Part shown: piece after piece, positions 21,385 to 33,520 of the stretch | How the letters are laid out: every line of letters starts with the position of its first letter | Numbering within the stretch: position 1 is the first letter of the stretch | Assembly: GCA_033002965.1 (NCBI GenBank) | Contig: JAURVB010006131.1 | Location: 124,001 to 188,000 of the forward strand | Length of the DNA stretch: 64,000 bases | Direction: 5' to 3' | From: Piper betle | Taxonomy: Eukaryota; Streptophyta; Magnoliopsida; Piperales; Piperaceae | Notes under the pieces: model-generated | Seen by the model: only the letters and a program-made list of their open reading frames with translations | Database searches by the model: none | Told to the model about the DNA's origin: nothing | Made by a program: the position numbers and the translations under genes

Positions 21385-21986
21385 TTGTCGCTGCTATTGA
21401 TTCCTAGTGGGATTACAATGCTAGAAGTAATTAAAAAGTCCATAGAACAGAATGGATTGAAGGTCAGTTATCTCTTAATTTGGGATTCTCCCTCTTAGAT
21501 ATCCTCTCAAATAATCAGATTCAATATATCACATACACTCTTTAAGATTGGGTATGATTTAGGCCTTTATATAATATTTTAGTCTATGTTCACATTTTAA
21601 ATCTGATATTTTTACAAAACCTATTTTTTTAAAAAATAGGGTATTTTAACTAGTATTTAATTAAATATTTTGTGTTTTATTTTAAAATCAGATTAAATAC
21701 TCTCGATTGAACCAAACATATCCTACAATGATTATTACAATGTTTAAAACTTTAAAAATAACTCATCATCTTGGTTGTTTGGTTTTTGGTATTACCAACT
21801 TGCTCTAGCCAACCCTTCAAGCGAAATAATGAAGAAGCTGGACAAGGCCAAGTTCATAGAATCATTGGGTCAAGAATGGATCTATCTCTCTGTAGGAGAG
21901 GCCTTGGCTGTTTGCGATTAAATGCTACACACTTGCAAAGCCAGTAGTGACACAGGGGAGGCAAATCCTTGTGACAACATGGTGTG
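21385..21986 (+). pseudogene. SULTR3-like exons 11-12 (STAS C-terminus)
   Basis: Exon 11 (21385-21462, after TATAG) reads AAIDS, then, after one inserted T, SGITMLEVIKKSIEQNGLK: the STAS signature region of group 3 SULTRs. Exon 12 (about 21799-21986) reads LANPSSEIMKKLDKAKFIES, LGQEWIYLSVGEALAVCD, then TAA at 21919, then MLHTCKASSDTGEANPCDNM and a final TGA. The TAA sits where family members have an aromatic codon (CDFMLHT type), so it is a one-base nonsense change. The exon 12 acceptor reads CCAAC instead of a CAG. This tail proves that the exons left of Copia-2 and these belong to one gene. Confidence 0.88.
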
Positions 21987-22378
21987 AAATTAACAGGAAA
22001 CTAGATAATCATCAAGGAGTGTTTATCCAAGCTTGGCAATTAACAAAGGCACTGTGTATAAATCAATATTGGATGGCAAATCAAAATGTTCATGGGAGAT
22101 GCCTAAGTGTAAAATAATTTGCATGAGGGGAGTTAAAAGCGGAGATTTTTGTTAATCTCTTGTAAAACTTCCTACCAATTGTGGGGTAGTAAATAACTAA
22201 ATATATAGAGCTATTTTGAGGAGACAATATGGTGAAGTTACTGTCCATATTTTTCCAGCATTTTTTTAAATTGAAGAACTTAAACATTTAATATCTTAAA
22301 CTAATTACTTATATAAAATGAAGAATGCTGAACTTTAAATTTTAAATAGCCCCTTGATTGTAGATTTTTTGCGGGCAT
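21987..22378. other. 3' flank of the SULTR pseudogene
   Basis: Presumed 3' UTR and downstream DNA with no coding signal, ending where the Copia-3 LTR begins. Confidence 0.5.
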
Positions 22379-22764
22379 TGTTTCTCTAATATGGTCATGA
22401 TTCTTGAAGAATTAAAATAAATCAATAAATTAGAGTTAATAAAATAAATAAAAAGAACATGATATAAGATAGATATTACAAGCCTTAAGTCACGGTTGAC
22501 AAAGTTCCACAGCCTATCTTCCTCCTTAATTCATCACCATCACTTTTTCTCCTATATAATTTTAGGGAGAGTCGTCTCTACTTTACAGAGAGAAAAACAA
22601 AATTAAATCTCCCCTATAATCTCAACTAATGAGATATAAAAAGAGATATTTAGATAACTATAAAGATTAGGTTAAAATACCTTATCTTTTCCTAATTTTT
22701 ATCTATTTCTATGATTTGGTATAATCACATTTTCTTTATGGGCGTTAAAAAATTAATACCAGCA
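22379..22764 (-). repeat. Copia-3 3' LTR (borders tentative)
   Basis: Right border is firm: ATTAATACCAGCA is followed by TCTCCCACTC, a copia polypurine tract in reverse. Left border TGTTTCTCTAATATGG is the nearest TG and is not supported by a partner LTR. Confidence 0.55.
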
Positions 22765-24380
22765 TCTCCCACTCATACATAATGGGAAAATGTGTCACAA
22801 AATCATGGGTGTCACCTAAAATTTAATCTCCCACTTGTAGATGAAAATGTGTAACGATTATGAAGAAATAATCATACAAAAAGTAGGTTATGTGACCTTC
22901 GATAATATTCATAGATGGAAACACAAACTATGTACCTATTAGGGATAGATAGAAGTTATATGTAATTATTGTCCCTATGAATATTAGTGAAAATAACATG
23001 TACCTCAAATTATTTTACTTTACTTATTATATTCACACTATATAAACACAAAGACTTTATAATGATAATGACTTGAATACAATTCAAAATAGTCTTCCTT
23101 TCACATTAATATTACTTTTGATAAACAGATTAACATCGTTTTTATGCATACTCCTTATAATTGCATCATACATACTTTAGGTAGTATATTAAAGAAAATA
23201 ACATTACTTTGTTATCTAAAAAATATTATAAGTCACTATGAGTACAATAAAAATATTTCAGGTTTGAGGTTCTAACACAGTGGAGAAAATGGATTATCCT
23301 CTCACTATTTTCATGGTCGAAATATCATACGTGGTATGAATCACATGTTATAGTAGATATATTTGATAAGAATATAACTCACATAGATAACATGTCCTTT
23401 ATCTACACCAAACAAACTTGAGTCCAATTGTCATGCATATAATTGAATATTGACTATTTTTTAAAATAGTCTAATCTTGATCATCATTAAGGCAACATAC
23501 GTGACATGAAATACTAATGTCTCATCTTTCAATGCTACCCAAGCACTAAGGTGAATTCTTGATGAGAGTGTCATTCATCTTATTTGATATGCTATTCTTT
23601 GTGTTATTGTAATTTAAAAATAAATAATAAAGTGAAATGAAAATTTTTATTTATTTGGAGATATAAAATTTACATGAAAAAGTTTGCTGAGATACATATG
23701 TGTGGAAATTTATTTCAGACTCGCTTCATTTTGCTGAACAAAGTCTCTTATGAAATATTTGATATAGATGTGTTTGGTTTTGTTATAATATTTGGGGTCT
23801 TTTGTATAAACAAGCGCAACCTCATTGTCTCAAAATATAGTCACGAGTGGCAAACAAATAATGATTGCTCTCAAATGTTGTTAAAATCTCCTTAACCAAA
23901 CACACTCTTGGATTGCACTAGCAGATGCGGTAAATTATGCCTCTAGAGGACAAAGTAATTGATGTTTGCTTCTTATTAGCCTATGAAATAACTCCTTCAT
24001 TTAGCAAAAAGAAGTATCCAGAAGTGGATTTGCATTATTTCATATTTGTAGCCCAATGGGCATCTGTGTAACCACTAGTTGTAGATCATGCCCCTTATAA
24101 GTGATAGAAAATGTTTAGTCCCTTTGAGGTAACATAAAATCTTTTTTACAACTTTTCAATGAACTAGGCCCAGATCTGATTGACATCTACTAACTTATCC
24201 GACTGAAAATGCTATATCAAGGCGTGTGTACAATAACACTTGAATATGGGAAGCTGGATATTTTCTATTTTTCCTCTGGAGTCAATGGGCATAATTTTAA
24301 GTTTTCACCTTTCGCAATTTGATTATTTCTTGGGTTACAAGTTTCATGTTGAATTATTCCAAAATCATATTGATATAAGA

Positions 24381-24653
24381 CTATTGAGAAAGAGCAAACA
24401 TTCTCTTCGCACGACCACATTGAATTTTAACATTAATGATAAATTCAGCTTCACTCATATTCTTCATTTCAAAATTTGAAGATAACCATTCTCTAATAGA
24501 AATGAGATACTCTATACTATTCTTAGCTAGCAAAATGTCATCTACATAAAGGGATAGAATTACAAAAGAAACATTATAATGTTTGATATTAATACAATAA
24601 TCCTCCTCGATCATCATGAAGACATATAAAATGATGACATCGTGAAATTTCAA
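24381..24653 (-). pseudogene. Copia-3 reverse transcriptase fragment
   Basis: Carries FVILSLYVDDILLAKNS with the catalytic YVDD, followed by NFEMKNMSEAEFIINVKIQ, matching the copia FEMKDLGEASFILGI region. Flanking RT and RNase H parts are degraded. Confidence 0.85.
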
Positions 24654-25295
24654 ATTTTATTGTCTAGATGATTGTTTAAGACCATAGATAGCAAGTTGTA
24701 ATTTGCATGTTTTGTTCTCTTGGCCTTGAACAACAAATTCGCAAGTTGTTGTATAAAAATTTCCTTATCCAATTCACCATTTTAAAAGTGATTTTCACAT
24801 CCATTTGGTATAATTCTAAGTCTAAACATGCTACAATAACTAAAAGAAGATGAATCGAAGTGAATTGAACAACAAAGAAAGTCTTTTCGTAGTCAATTCT
24901 TTATTCATGGGTATAGCCTTTTTAACAACCAAACATGCTTTATACCTTTCAACCATGTCATTGATTTTTCTTTTAATTTTTAAAATTCATTTATTGTTGA
25001 TTACTTTTCAACCCTTAGGAAAATCAACTAAAGTCCAAACTTTATTGATTTTAATAAACTTCATTTCTTCCTCCATTGTCTTTTTCCATAATTCACTAAT
25101 AGAACTTGAGAGTACTTGTTGGACAATTTTTCGTTCATCATCATGTCTCCATCAAATTTAAATCACCATGAAGCATGAGAATTTCATTTTCAATGTCGAA
25201 ATGACGTCAGGGAGTTGGAATACGTTCATTACAACACATTTATTTAATTTAAGGAATTTGAATATTCCTTTCACTTCCACTGGGACGTAATTCTT

Positions 25296-25953
25296 CTACA
25301 ACCAGTTGAATCGGATATGAAGATCTGAATTGATTTCACCTCTATATGAAAAATCATTCTTTAAGAATGTTGCATTCCTTGATTCAAGTTCAGTTATACT
25401 TTCATCTATTTGTTCACCAATGAACACATATCTTTTGGAGTGTTCTGGGTATTTATAAAGGTACACTTTTTGCTTTGTGAACCAAACTTTACAAATTTGC
25501 TCTAAGGATTGTAAAGATAAGGAGTTGATCCCCAAGATCATAAATAATAATAGTTTAGGTTTGTGACTTATCAAAAGTTCACAAGGTGTGACTTTGTTGG
25601 TACTCAGTTAAGTATATAGGCAGTTGTTAAAGAGCATCCACCCAGAACAAAATCAGAAGGTTATCTTGTGTCATCATTGACCTAACCATGTTTAGATGGG
25701 TCCTATTCTTATGTTCAGCAATTCCATTTTTCGAAGGAGTGTAAAGAATAGTTAATTGAGAAATAATTCTCTTTTCTTCACACAACTCTATGAACCGATG
25801 AGAGAGATACTTTTGGTCTCTAATTCTTCTCAAAACTTTGATTTTGGTGTTGACTTGATTTTTTGTGATATGTTGAAAACGTTTAAAGCAATCTAATGCT
25901 TCATACCTATGTAAAATTAGGTATACAACACAAAAAATGTGTGAAGTCATCAA
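25296..25953 (-). pseudogene. Copia-3 integrase core and C-terminus
   Basis: The upstream frame (25627-25953) carries the mid-core region ending TPSKNGIAEHKNRTHLNMVR, equivalent to the TPQQNGVAERRNRT block with the catalytic Glu. The downstream frame (25296-25574) has YKYPEHSKRYVFIGEQ and ITELESRNATFLKNDF, the conserved copia integrase C-terminal module. A frame break separates them, and the second catalytic Asp motif is not intact. Confidence 0.8.
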
Positions 25954-26182
25954 TAAATGTGATCAAGTAATGAACATCATGTCTTACTCTTAAGTTTAAT
26001 CAGTCATAGATATCGAAAATATAATATTTGCAATAGAAGTTCAGCTCTGATAGCCTCACCAAAAGATTTTTTAGTTGTTTTTCCTGCTAAGCAATGTTCA
26101 TATATAAGCAAGTCGATGTGAGTTAAAGGTTCTAAAAGACCATCACATGCTAAGTGCATCATTCAATTTTGTCTGATTTGAC

Positions 26183-26247
26183 CTAATCATGCATACCAAA
26201 TAAAAACATTTGATACGATCTAATCATGCATACCAAATAAAAACATT
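26183..26247. repeat. 28-nt direct duplication, period about 38
   Basis: CTAATCATGCATACCAAATA plus AAAACATT occurs twice, at 26183 and 26220, separated by about ten bases. Identical copies imply a recent local duplication inside otherwise old Copia-3. Confidence 0.85.
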
Positions 26248-26781
26248 AACAAAATCATTGCTTGTAGAAGCGATTAATGAATAATCAATATTATTTTGAA
26301 AAATAGAGTCATTAACATCTAGAATGAAAAAATTATTGGAAAGAAATATCAACCTATAAAATTTATTCTCCTAATAAATAGTCAATAAATGACCATTAAA
26401 GTTTACAGAGAAATCAAATTCTAGAAGGGCACAAACAGAAACAAATTTTGTCATATGCCAAGCACATGAAGGACATCATGAAGCAATAAATTGCGACCTA
26501 CCCACAACTGTAATTGCAAGTGCCTATTCATTTTACTTCAACACAAAAGTTGTTTCCAAAATAGATCCAGCATGTTTCATGTGGAATCTAGCAAAATTCC
26601 ATGTATGCTCCGCTCTCCCTGGCTATATGTTTTTTTGCACCTTAATCCACAATCCACATAGAATGGGAGTCAAATAGCATCAAACAACTAGACACGTAAG
26701 CATAAGGAGCGTCTTAAAAAGGACTAACCTTCTTTGATGCAATAGTCTCGCGAGTCTTTGAACCTTTTTTCTAAAATTTCT

Positions 26782-26970
26782 TTAAACAATGCTTGGGCTT
26801 GTAAGGCTTAACATTACATTAAGCCCCTCATCCTCCAAATTAGCAACCTGAAGTTGCTCATCCTCAAGCTCTAATTGGCGTGAAATATCCACAATGGTTT
26901 GGTTGCTGTCATTATGAATCATGTTTATCTTCATATACTCCCATGAATGGGACAGTGAGCGTATGACCAC
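26782..26970 (-). pseudogene. Copia-3 gag fragment
   Basis: MVIRSLSHSWEYMKINMIHN followed by ISRQLELEDEQLQVANLED is the mid-gag block (LPxSWxxMKxxxTHNxxIxTxxDxxxxLELE) of plant copia capsids. No zinc knuckle remains in frame. Confidence 0.75.
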
Positions 26971-27000
26971 CTGGTCATGTCAAGCCTAACTATCTTGCTC

Positions 27001-27652
27001 ATGTCAAGACACGTGTGTAGCCACCTGAACCAACTAGGCCAAGAGAAGTGACTCCAACCAATGTGAGTCAAATAAGAAACAAGTATTCCAACTATTCATA
27101 TACACGTGTCTAGCCCACTAACCCAACTAGCCCAACTAAATCGGTGACTCATCCAAGCTAGGATTTAAACTTACACCATGGACCAGCTGACAAATTTTCT
27201 ATGGCTTCTTACTTCTAAGCCTAGGCTTCCAACATAACTTTCTAGAGAGCCTCGAATCTACGAAGAAAAACTGAGAAGGCCATATTTATAGAAGATAGGA
27301 TGCATAATTTAGGGCTACCAATGAATACTCTCTCATTGATTAGGGGTATGACAAATCTGTAATTTGAAAGATCCATGCTAGGCCATGAGAGTCGATTTTA
27401 CTTGGAGAGCAAGTTTTGAGTTTCCCCATTTTTTCCAACTCTAAGCGGAAGGCATCTATGTGGTAGAGAACTAACTTCAAATCACTTAGTAAATAAATTA
27501 AATTTTCAAGAAGCATAAATCATTATAAAGATCAAAAGTGGAAAAAAATGAAAAGAATTTAATCACAATAAATAAAAGAAGCACAAATAAAAGACAATCA
27601 AGGAAAATAATCAATATAATGAATCCAATCAAGTGTGGCGTGTGAGACAACA
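27001..27652. other. AT-rich DNA with a minus-strand TATA box
   Basis: No coding signal. CTATAAATATGGCC on the minus strand (about 27271-27284) resembles an LTR TATA box, so this may be the eroded 5' LTR of Copia-3 or of another element. It does not visibly match the 22379-22764 LTR. Confidence 0.35.
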
Positions 27653-30600
27653 TGTAAAATCCTTAAAATTTATTGGATTTGTATTTTATATATTGGATCC
27701 TTATTTATATATTTAATTTAAATTAATCTTTTTGGATCGATCAAGTGGGTACTATGGGTGACTAGGGTGTAACTGGTGTGGCTAGTCATTTTGGTTATCT
27801 GGTAATGTAATTATTTTTAGAAAATTGGTTTGACTTACGATAATAGTGTTGGTTTGAGAGTGAACCAGATTTGTGATAATACAAAACATACATAAATCTT
27901 CTATTCTTCATGCGAATACATGCCCAATGAGTTATATATTTGAGAACTCAAAGAACTGCATAATTCCATCATCAAAACACTCAAAATCCATGATTTGTTT
28001 GCCTAAGAAGCTATTCAAATTAAACATAAAATTAATATAACTATGATGCATGCACGTGCTACACAAGAATTCTATGAATATATGATGAATTAATGAACAA
28101 ATTGGAGAGAAGAAGATGAACCAAGCCATGCCCTAGCCTCCTCCTCTCCCCCATTGACATCAACAAGTTTTTTAGAGAGAGAAGAAGGGATCAACATCCC
28201 TTTACATGTATATACAATTAACACAATTCAGTGAGGGAATTTTGGTATTTTTAGTTTAATTAATTAATTAAATCCTATTATGGCTTAAATTTGTCCCAAA
28301 GGGATGTTTACTTCTTAATACCACCTTCAATAAGAGTTCTAAATCTTAGAAGCAACTTTTCAAACTCTATCATTCATAATAATTTCTTCATATTAAACAT
28401 CCATTAATTTATACACTTGTAGAAGTCAATTTTACCTTTCCACATCATCGTCTAATAACTTAGTCAAAAGATTAATTTAAAATAGTCATATCTCACTATT
28501 TTGAACTCCATTTTACATCATCTCTTTTTTTTTTTGTTGGATTTGTTAAAATGTTTTACATGATTCTTTTCTTTTGTTGGATTTTTTAAGATGTCTAGTT
28601 TCTTATCCTAAAATTTTAAAATTTTATGACACGTTTTCCAAGAGATATGAATATTTGAATGTGACGTGTTTGATTTGCTTATTCTAAACTCATTTAATTT
28701 AATCATCTAAGTATATTTTGGAGGTGGTTACCCAAAAAGTGTGAAGATTTATGGTGATAACACTAGTTTTTTTTCACTCCGGTTGTAAATTACCTTAAAA
28801 TTGATTAATGGTGTTGGCTTTTAGTGAAACTTGTTTTACACCTTACCCTTTGTTTCGGTAGCACCGTGACAATTTTAGGGCCATTTGGGAAGGTTCCCAT
28901 TTGTATTTGTGAATTTTTAATTGGTCGAGGCGTAGATGGCTCCAATTATAAAATCCACTTAGGACCATTTAAAAAATAAATTGGGCCAAACTCTTCCTCA
29001 AAGCAAGCTCCGTGCATTAGTTAACTAGGCCGTCTAACCCAAGCCCATTTGGAATCTTTTGGCCCATGAATGAATGGTTAAAAAATTGGTATGCAGCCTA
29101 GGAACACTATTCTAGAACCTTAGGTCCGATCTTAATGAGCCTTGTTCCCCAAATTGGCCCATAAGCCAGCCTTGGTGGAATTTACTTATGGACTTTATAG
29201 TGTAAGGGCCCACCTATCCAAATTTCAGCATATTTGGACATTGTTAGGCTCATCCAAAAAATTATTTTGTAAGCCCATTTGATTAAAACCCTAGAATTAA
29301 TTAAACCCACTAAGTGAATATGAAACCAAAACCTTAATTAAGTTACCTAATAAGGTTTAATACTTCACTGAGGACCTATTTAAGATAATTAAGTGATGTT
29401 TATGTGTTAAACTTGTGTAGAGGTTATACCTCGTTTTGTATGCCGATGTGACCTAATTCTTATTCAGCTCTATCTCCATGTTAGGTATCCCAGGTGAGCT
29501 CACTGACTAGAATATGAAGCTCTACTCATCCAAATCTGTTAGACTCTCCCTTTGTTTCATCTCTATTTGACACCATGCGTATAGAGTTTAACCACGTTTT
29601 ATAAGTAGGACAACATTGGCGACATTTTATCGAATTCCTCTGATGTCAAGCCATTTAACCGTGTTTTCTACACATATTTAATAAAACTTCAAGGTTGATA
29701 CCCCTTAATGCTTTTTAAAAGATAAGATCTATAAACTAAGAATTAAATACTCTCCCAAGCCTATATGTATAAATATGATGGTTTACGACTTTTACTAGTA
29801 AGAATGTGTACAAGGTGTATGAACCGCATTAGTATTCCTTCAAGCCCTAAGGTAGTGCGGAGTATGAGGGTATTACATAATGGAGGACATTTTCGTAATT
29901 TGTGACACTAACTTAACGGTTTGTTTTGCTGCTTGAGTATCATCACGGATATAATATCGAGGATGTGAGGGCATAAGTGTTGTATGTATAAGTATGAATA
30001 TTTTCCATGCATGGACGCCGACACCCTTTTAACTATGTTTGCTTACAGCCCAATGTGAGGCAATTCTAAAGTTTCCTAAATTCGCGTGGGTAATGGAATT
30101 CCCAATTGTCAGCTTGCTATTTTATAGGAAGTTATTCAGACCGATGATCAAATTGACTTGATTAGTGACGTGGTTTTCACTTATATGTAGGTAAGGTTCC
30201 TGGGCATTGGTCGGCCTAGTTGAATGGATCAAGCGGCTCAGTGGCGGTGGTGGCGGGGGCCATATGTTATTTTGTCTATTTTGGACTATGTATTTTATAG
30301 ATGACTATATGACAGACATGTGCCCTAACTATTTGAACCATGTATAATTCAGATGTATGCCATGATGGTTGTGCTAAACATATTAGCATTATATTATTAT
30401 ATTATTACGGTGGAGCTACAATACTTTAGGGCATGGCCAACCATCGTCTATAGGGTATATAATCCCCAAAGTCATGAAACATGACAAGGAGCTAAGTTAG
30501 GTACGTAAGATGTATTTGACTATAGTTATTTGTGTGTTAGAGTAACATGGATGAGGGAGCTTACAGTTCACACCAGTTGAAAACCCACGTGAAGTCTAGG

Positions 30601-31125
30601 TATTAGGGTTTGATGCCCTAATACTCGATGATGCCGTATAATTTCTTTGATGCTTTAATTATTGCTTGCATAGGGTATGTGGAACATGTAACCACAAACC
30701 TTGTTTAAATACTTGCATCATCTTCGTGTAACTAATAATAGGACCTAAGCCAATCACTTGAACTATGTAGTAAAAATATAATGTACGCAACAATGTGGAA
30801 CTTCAAAAACTATAGTGGGGGAGTGCTTCTTCTATAGTTGGGAGTGGTCATCGCATTTTTAAAGTCACTGCTCATATCCTACGGGCAGTTTTACCTCTGT
30901 TATGGCTAAGGGTGTTCATGTAGGATTCCCTTAAGTCTATGATCCACCTTTATAGTACGAACTCTACACACAGTCTATGAAAACCAAGTATAGTGTCCAT
31001 CTTAAGCCTCCACGGAGGGTTGAGATTGGCTTCCGTAAAGTCTATACATGATAGCCTAACGAATAGCTTCCAAATTATAATATCACAATTCAGTCCGTCT
31101 ATTCAGGCCCAATTGGGATGTTGCA
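27653..31125 (+). repeat. Gypsy-2 5' LTR, 3.47 kb
   Basis: Starts TGTAAAATCCTTAAAATT and ends GGGATGTTGCA, directly before the primer site. Termini resemble those of the family G solo LTR (TGTAAAACCC ... GGGTGTTGCA), and both share a TATATGTAGGTAA-type word before the last third, so the two families are distantly related. No coding content found. The start is inferred from this terminal similarity; there is no second LTR to confirm it. Confidence 0.65.
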
Positions 31126-31128
31126 ACT

Positions 31129-31140
31129 TGGTATCAGAGC
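31129..31140 (+). other. Gypsy-2 primer-binding site
   Basis: Exact TGGTATCAGAGC, three bases after the LTR end. Confidence 0.9.
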
Positions 31141-31439
31141 CATCCTCTTCGAGCAGCACACATTTAGGATGTGTATGCAGTACTTGTGTGTCGTATGTTG
31201 TATGATATGCCTGCATGATATGTTGTATGCCTGTATGTTATATGTGATTATTTTGTTTAACCCCCACCACTCTGAGTTGATCCATAGCCTAGCTTGCGTG
31301 TACGTCTTTGTGTGTGTTTTGACTAACCTCCTTTTTGGTGTTTCCAATGGTTAGTTTGCATTTGGTAGTTTGCGAGCTATAGTTTGCAAGCCATCTATGC
31401 CAATTAGCCTGTGGTTATTATTAGTGGTCAGATAGTCTG

Positions 31440-32391
31440 AGTAGATGGCAAGAGGACGCTGAGGTAGATCGCTGTTATGTGTAGGCCTTCCCTCGATAGG
31501 CGATCCACACCACCCGTGCAAGAGCCAGTGGTGGATCCCCAAACAGAGCTGATTAGGGTTTTCTGAGAGGAGCGGCAGGCTGTGAGGGTAGAGCAAGTGA
31601 GAGCCATAGAGGACCAGCAACTGTCCCATGAGGAGATAACCCTGCTATTGGATATAGTCTGAGAGATGGCCATGGCCATGGCCAGATTGAAGATCAGATC
31701 AATAGGGGCAGAGACACCTGCTAAAGCCTCTAAGTCGGAGGGAGAATCACTACCACCACCGTCGCAACCGCTGTGAGCTCAATATCCCCATATTCTACTA
31801 GTGCAATCGGTTGTAGGGCTGTATGTGATCCTAGCCTCGAGGATGCTAGTGTAAGTTCCACTCCCAGAGAGACCGGTAGTGAGGCAGAGACGACTACACC
31901 ACATCATTTTATTGTTGGAGAGGGTTCAGGCAGTCAAGGCCCTGAGCAGGCCCTTCACACCAAAGAGCACTGGGATGTTGAGCACTTCTCAAAGAACAGG
32001 GGTTTTGTTTCTATAGGAGCATGAATCCCGAGGTCACATTGGAGTGGATTGACATGGCTAGATCATTGCTGATACACCTGGGGTGTCCCTTCAAAGCTAT
32101 GGGTGCGCTTATCCACTAGGGTTATGCAGAGCAAGGGTAGATTCTAGTAGGACTCTGCCCACATAGCCTTTTAGAGGGTAGGGCCCTTGAGCAGATTACA
32201 TGGGACGAGTAAAGGGGGTCTTTTACTCCCAGTACTTCTCCACCACTGTCTGGGCAAAGAAGAAGATGGAGTTCCTATCTTTGAGGATGCAAGAGGTTAT
32301 CTTTGCAATGGAATGCTAGTCTAGGTTCCTTATGCTGGAGAGGTTTGCCCTGGGTAGCTTCTCATCAGAGAGGGAGAGGGCTACTGTTAAG
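31440..32391 (+). pseudogene. Gypsy-2 gag, N-terminal half
   Basis: The frame-broken translation shows PPVQEPVVDPQTELIRVF and DQQLSHEEITLLLDIV, then EWIDMARSLLIHLGCPFKAM and LLEGRALEQITWDE, and KKMEFLSLRMQEV. This corresponds to the capsid block of Tekay/Del gag (xLEGxALxWWxxxxG, then KxxEFLxLxQGxMTVxEYxxRF). Several in-frame stops. Coding continuity is lost at about 32392, where AT-rich DNA intervenes; it resumes near 33521. Confidence 0.65.
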
Positions 32392-33516
32392 TGTTTAAAA
32401 TATATAATATTTACCCATATTTTTAATATGATTTTGTACTTCTTGGGTATAAACATTATTAATTTAGTGATATTTTTCATTATATTCTAGTTAATTAATA
32501 TTTTATTAGATATGCTTAATTTTGGTGCTTCAATGCAGAAAAAGATGAATAAATTAAGCTTTGGATTTAATTAGTTATGACACTTGGCCCCACCCAATGG
32601 CTACAATTCATGGTTTTCAATAGAGTCGAACAGTTGGAAACTTGAAGGGACGTTATATTTAATTAGACTACGTCGATTTATGAACACCCTCTTCGAATTC
32701 TTGTATCTCCACTTCTATATAAAGGGGTGGTCATTTGTTGTTATCATATCTCATCTCTTGGCTTCAGAGTGTAGTAGAAGAAGTAGTTTTAGTTTTTGTA
32801 ATTCCTTTTTCTTTTATAATAAAAATTAGTTTCTTCTTTATAATGTTTTCTATTTTTATTATGGAGTAGTCTTTTATTTCGTTCTAGAGAAGAATGGAAC
32901 TTAACATGGTTTAATTGAATTCATTTCAACCTCTTATTCTTTTATTCAATCGGATTGTTTAAATTGTCATGTTCTTAATGATAAGAGTAGATTGATCACC
33001 TATTTCTTAGATCATGAGGTTTAATTAGATTTTGGGAGAAATTAATTAGATTAGTCATTGATAATTCATCATACGACGAGTCTTTTGACTTGTTTGTCGT
33101 TGTGGTTGGAAGATACACAACACGGTATGCGATTGTAAGGCAAATCTTAATGCATTATTTTGTTGATTAATCAATTATCACTAGGAGGTAGAAATTGAGG
33201 CAAAATAATAGAAGCATGAAGGAGCGGGAGCCACCATGTCATATAATTATCCTAGATCGACAATCTGAGAGAATAAAAGATAAGAGGAAGATTTAATGAA
33301 GATTAAATTCATGTTAAGGGAAATTCAACTCTAGAACGAATTTTATCATTTTAACTTTTCTTTTATTTAAAGTTATTATTTAGATTTAGTTAAGTCAATT
33401 ATTTTTGTTTTGTTCTTAATTTTATTTTCTTAAATTAATTTAAGGAAATTCATCTCTCTGTGGGAACGATACTCTAATTTATCATTATATTACTTGTTTC
33501 GACCGTGTATACTTGC
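32392..33516. mobile_element. LTR-like insertion within Gypsy-2 gag
   Basis: About 1.1 kb of AT-rich non-coding DNA separates two parts of the gag region. It begins TGTTTAAAATATATAAT and ends GACCGTGTATACTTGCA, so it has TG...CA termini. It contains TATATAAAGG (about 32716-32725), an LTR-like TATA box. The tail CTCTGTGGGAACGATACTC is a phrase common near the ends of plant gypsy LTRs. A solo LTR is the likeliest reading. I could not find a matching target-site duplication (flanks TTAAG and TGTCA), so borders and class are uncertain. Confidence 0.5.
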
Positions 33517-33520
33517 ATGT

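Larger units (their letters stand above)
6413..21986 (+). pseudogene. SULTR3-like sulfate transporter gene, interrupted by two copia elements
   Basis: Group 3 SULTR proteins are plasma-membrane or plastid-envelope anion/H+ symporters with about 12 membrane spans and a C-terminal STAS domain. About 12 exons can be followed over 15.6 kb: 6446-6740, 6831-7038, 7173-7344, 7514-7579, 8886-9006, 9092-9207, 9325-9451, 15019-15303, 15519-15701, 15824-about 15910, 21385-21462 and about 21799-21986. Nearly all junctions keep GT-AG and phase. Copia-1 lies in the intron after exon 7 and Copia-2 in the intron after exon 10. Independent lesions kill the reading frame: no in-frame ATG for the conserved N-terminus, single-base frameshifts in exons 6, 8 (two), 9 and 11, an exon 12 acceptor without AG, and a TAA at 21919. 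Intact splice sites with scattered small indels suggest a once normal gene that decayed in place, not a processed copy. Confidence 0.88.
22379..27000 (-). mobile_element. Copia-3, decayed element lacking a visible 5' LTR
   Basis: Minus-strand Ty1/copia remnant. A 3' LTR (22379-22764) with polypurine tract GAGTGGGAGA precedes, in the expected minus-strand order, RT (24381-24653), integrase C-terminus (25296-25574), integrase core (25627-25953) and gag (26782-26970). All frames are broken. No second copy of the LTR was found before the Gypsy-2 LTR starts at 27653, so the 5' end is truncated or replaced. A 28-nt direct duplication lies inside at 26183 and 26220. Confidence 0.8.

Noticed and set aside
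24850..25161. A 103-codon plus-strand frame
   Set aside because: Lies antisense to the RT-integrase interval of Copia-3; hydrophobic only because of T-rich DNA.
32584..32829. An 81-codon frame within the insert in Gypsy-2 gag
   Set aside because: The surroundings look like an LTR with a TATA box; the frame has no motif.
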